A stretch of DNA of 7,969 bases from positions 1 to 7,969 of the forward strand of contig JAKALI010000163.1 of assembly GCA_021813195.1 (NCBI GenBank). Direction: 5' to 3'. The notes beneath the pieces were generated by a model, which ran no database searches, was not told the DNA's origin, and saw only the letters and a list, made by a program, of their open reading frames with translations. Of this stretch, positions 5,315 through 7,969 are shown one piece after another (position 1 is the first letter of the stretch; every line of letters starts with the position of its first letter). Made by a program: the position numbers and the translations under genes. The stretch comes from Pseudomonadota bacterium. Lineage in GTDB: Bacteria > Pseudomonadota > Alphaproteobacteria > Rhizobiales > Hyphomicrobiaceae.

Positions 5315-7969
5315 AGCTCCTGAAGAACGCTGGCACCGAGCGCCTTGTCGACGAGCTCCGAAGCTACGTGCGACCTGGCACATGGCTCGACATCTGCTCG
5401 CCTGGATTGTCGCTGTTCGCGTATGAGGAGCTTCAAGACGCGCTAGCACTGGCCGAGCGCTGCCGCCTGATTATTGGTGGTTCGAACACCGCTCAGTCGC
5501 TGCTTGGGTCAGACGCCGACCGCGTGTTCCGCAATCGATTGCGAACACGATGGGTCGCTCGCATGGCCGCTCGCTGGTGCTCCACGGTTGCGTTGCGCGC
5601 CACGCCGTCACCCATCCCGCAAGCTCTGATGATTGCAACGCAGCCCGAGGCGCAGCGGGCCTATGTCGGGACCTGCGCGCTGACAACCGATGGCATCGGT
5701 CTCACGCCGAGCCATCAGATCGGCTTCATACAAGTTGCCGAGGATCGAACAGAAGCGGCCCCCCTTGTGCAGTGGTTCGAGAATCAGTGGTCGCAATTTA
5801 AGGATGACCCGGTCGCCAAGCAGGTGTTCGCTGATCAACTGGCAGCGCTAGCCGCCGAGCAGGCACCGTCGTCGGCCTATTTCCACATCCTCTTCCAGCT
5901 CTTCAAGGACATGAGCGAGGAGCTGGACGAGGATCGCATCGTCCGCTCGGCAACCGGCATCCGCGATACCGTTGTCTGGAACAAGCTGTTCAAGTTTCAG
6001 CGCGACGGCGTGATCGGCGCCATCGACAAGTTGGAGCGGTTCGGCGGCTGCATCATCGCCGACAGCGTCGGTCTCGGTAAGACGTTCGAAGCTCTCGCCG
6101 TCATCAAGTACCACGAGCTGCGCAATGACCGCGTGCTGGTACTCTGCCCCAAACGCCTGCGAGACAACTGGACCCTCTACAAGGCCAACGATCGCCGCAA
6201 CGTACTGGCCCCGGACCGCCTCAACTACGACGTGCTTAATCACACCGATTTGTCACGCGATGGCGGCCTCTCAGGCGACATCGACCTCAGTCATGTGAAC
6301 TGGGGCAACTACGACCTGCTCGTCATCGACGAGTCTCACAACTTCCGGAACAAGGCGCCGCACAAGGAGCGCGAGACCCGCTACGACCGCCTCATGAACC
6401 GGCTGATCCGTGCTGGCGTGAAGACCAAGGTGCTGATGCTTTCGGCAACGCCCGTGAACAACCGGCTGGCCGATCTCAAGAACCAGATCGCGTTCGCGAC
6501 CGAGGGCAATGACGCGGCGCTCGTCGCCCACAACATTCCCAGTATCGAAGCAACGGTTCGTCAGGCGCAATCGCAGTTCAACCGCTGGTCCGACCTTGCA
6601 GAGGAGGATCGCCGCCCCTCTCGCCTCATCGAGATGCTGGGCTTCGACTACTTCAAGCTGCTCGATCTGCTGACCATCGCGCGCTCGCGCAAGCACATCG
6701 AGAAATACTACGGCATCACCGAAACTGGCCGCTTCCCGGAGCGCCGCAAGCCGCTAAACATCAAATCCGACGTCGATCTTGCCGCCGAGTTCCGGCCGAT
6801 CCGCGAGATCAACAATGAGATCCGCCGGCTGACTCTGGCCGCCTATGCTCCCTTGCGCTACGTGCTGCGCCACAAGCAGGCCGCCTACGACGACAAGTAC
6901 AGCACCAAGATCCGTGGCGGCGAGAGCATCTTCCGGCAGGTCGACCGCGAGGAAAGCCTCGTTCACTTGCTCCGCGTCAATATCCTGAAGCGTATGGAAA
7001 GCTCGGTCGCATCCTTCGCACTGACAATCCAGCGCCAGCTCAAAGACGTGGAGCACGTCATCGCGCGGATCGATGCGCATGACGACGATGTCGAGGAAGT
7101 CTCCATCGACGATATCGACGTGGACGACGCTGCATTCGAGTCCCTGCTGGTCGGCCGCAAGGTCAAGGTGCTCCTGCACGATGTCGACCGCGTACGCTGG
7201 CGCCAGGATCTCGAGGAGGATCGTAAGCGGCTCTCGGCTCTGTTGGCAGCTGCCCTTCAGGTCATTCCAAGCCGCGATGCCAAGCTCGCCGATCTTCGCG
7301 ACGTCATCACGCGCAAGATGGCAAACCCGCTCAACGACGCCAACCGCAAGGTGCTGATCTTCACCGCCTTCGCCGATACGGCCGAGTACCTCTACAAGGA
7401 ACTGGCTCCGTGGGCTGCGAAAGAGCACCACATCGATGCTGCCCTCGTTACGGGCGCCGGACCAAACCGCACGACTCTCAAATCGGTGCGAACAGACCTT
7501 GGCAGCATCCTTGCTGCCTTCTCGCCGCGCTCCAAGGAACGTCCAGCCGAGCTTGCCAAGGAAGGCGAGATCAGCTTGCTGATCGGTACCGATTGCATCT
7601 CCGAGGGCCAGAACCTCCAGGACTGCGATTTTCTGATCAATTACGACATCCACTGGAATCCGGTGCGCATCATCCAGCGCTTCGGCCGTATCGATCGCAT
7701 CGGATCGCCCAACACCTCCGTCCAGCTCGTCAACTTCTGGCCCAACATGGAGCTGGACGAGTACATCAATCTGGAGCAACGCGTCAGCGGGCGCATGGTG
7801 CTTCTCGACGTGTCGGCAACCGGCGAAGAGAACGTCATCGAGCACCAGTCCGGCAATCAAATGAATGATCTCGAATATCGCCGCAACCAGCTCCAGAAGC
7901 TGCAGGACACGGTCATCGACCTCGAAGATCTGTCCAGCGGCGTCTCCATCGCTGATCTCACTCTCAACG
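5311..7969 (+). CDS. SNF2-family helicase with degenerate PLD-like N-terminus (3' end outside window)
   Basis: The frame is open for 886 codons from ATG 5311 to the window edge with no stop. Residues 1-165 resemble the phospholipase-D-like domain of defence helicases (ERLVDELRSYVRPGTWLDI, SLFAYEELQDAL, RLIIGGSN, ending VQWFENQWSQF), but no HxK(x)nD catalytic set is seen. Helicase motifs are intact: Q230 (KFQRDGV), Walker A D251-SVGLGKT-258, DESH 340-343, LSATPVNN 377-384, RKHIEKYY 460-467, VLIFTAF from 681, GTDCISEGQNLQ 759-770, and the arginine-finger motif QRFGRIDRIG 789-798. An acidic, coiled-coil-like stretch lies at about 575-655. It should be an ATP-driven dsDNA translocase. Relatives are usually about 1000-1100 residues, so little is missing. 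ATG 5311 is the only start in frame after the upstream stop. Similar helicases occur in Hma-type and type III restriction-like loci; the partner genes would lie downstream. Confidence 0.9.
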   Translation, partial: MKLLKNAGTERLVDELRSYVRPGTWLDICSPGLSLFAYEELQDALALAERCRLIIGGSNTAQSLLGSDADRVFRNRLRTRWVARMAARWCSTVALRATPSPIPQALMIATQPEAQRAYVGTCALTTDGIGLTPSHQIGFIQVAEDRTEAAPLVQWFENQWSQFKDDPVAKQVFADQLAALAAEQAPSSAYFHILFQLFKDMSEELDEDRIVRSATGIRDTVVWNKLFKFQRDGVIGAIDKLERFGGCIIADSVGLGKTFEALAVIKYHELRNDRVLVLCPKRLRDNWTLYKANDRRNVLAPDRLNYDVLNHTDLSRDGGLSGDIDLSHVNWGNYDLLVIDESHNFRNKAPHKERETRYDRLMNRLIRAGVKTKVLMLSATPVNNRLADLKNQIAFATEGNDAALVAHNIPSIEATVRQAQSQFNRWSDLAEEDRRPSRLIEMLGFDYFKLLDLLTIARSRKHIEKYYGITETGRFPERRKPLNIKSDVDLAAEFRPIREINNEIRRLTLAAYAPLRYVLRHKQAAYDDKYSTKIRGGESIFRQVDREESLVHLLRVNILKRMESSVASFALTIQRQLKDVEHVIARIDAHDDDVEEVSIDDIDVDDAAFESLLVGRKVKVLLHDVDRVRWRQDLEEDRKRLSALLAAALQVIPSRDAKLADLRDVITRKMANPLNDANRKVLIFTAFADTAEYLYKELAPWAAKEHHIDAALVTGAGPNRTTLKSVRTDLGSILAAFSPRSKERPAELAKEGEISLLIGTDCISEGQNLQDCDFLINYDIHWNPVRIIQRFGRIDRIGSPNTSVQLVNFWPNMELDEYINLEQRVSGRMVLLDVSATGEENVIEHQSGNQMNDLEYRRNQLQKLQDTVIDLEDLSSGVSIADLTLN

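Noticed and set aside
6754..7860. A 368-codon open frame on the minus strand
   Set aside because: It is antisense to the helicase's middle and C-terminal parts, where conserved motifs fix the + strand frame. Its composition is a typical shadow.
1..7969. CRISPR array, tRNA, rRNA, integrase or attachment site
   Set aside because: No regularly spaced long repeats, no tRNA-like cloverleaf next to repeats and no recombinase motifs were seen on either strand.

Overview
The window is GC-rich (least so in the middle), almost fully coding on the + strand, and looks like an accessory region of a Proteobacterium. The strong G/C bias at third codon positions, the ArdC-family gene and the small plasmid/ICE-type hypothetical genes suggest an alphaproteobacterial or similar high-GC proteobacterial plasmid, genomic island or integrative element. 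No chromosomal housekeeping gene, tRNA, integrase or intact insertion sequence is visible, so the host cannot be named.

Region 1 (1-3422) is a mobile-element maintenance block. It opens with the 3' end of an unrecognised gene (to 340). A 142-bp non-coding leader follows, packed with inverted repeats; the last is a long hairpin whose 3' arm contains the Shine-Dalgarno sequence of the next gene. That gene, an ArdC-type antirestriction protein (483-1667), heads a four-gene chain in which every junction is an ATGA stop/start overlap. The chain continues with a DUF1419-like protein, an unrecognised protein that looks like two small plasmid-type domains joined, and a small protein with a PD-(D/E)XK nuclease signature. 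The coupling implies one mRNA and coordinated expression.

Region 2 (3423-3570) is a 148-bp non-coding junction. It holds a short A-rich direct repeat, a weak promoter-like pair of hexamers and an 11-bp palindrome. Base composition and codon use appear to change here by eye, so it is a plausible insertion boundary.

Region 3 (3571-7969) looks like a defence cassette. A single-chain DUF262-DUF1524 protein (GmrSD-like, type IV restriction architecture) is followed 48 bp later by a large SNF2/DEAD-type helicase with a degenerate phospholipase-D-like N-terminal region. The helicase is still open at the right edge of the window. Helicases of this design commonly sit with DNA methyltransferases or ATPases in defence islands, such as Hma-type or type III restriction-like loci, but any such partner lies outside the window.

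The window therefore places an antirestriction operon directly beside a restriction-type cassette. Domain calls come from motifs read by eye; no searches were run.
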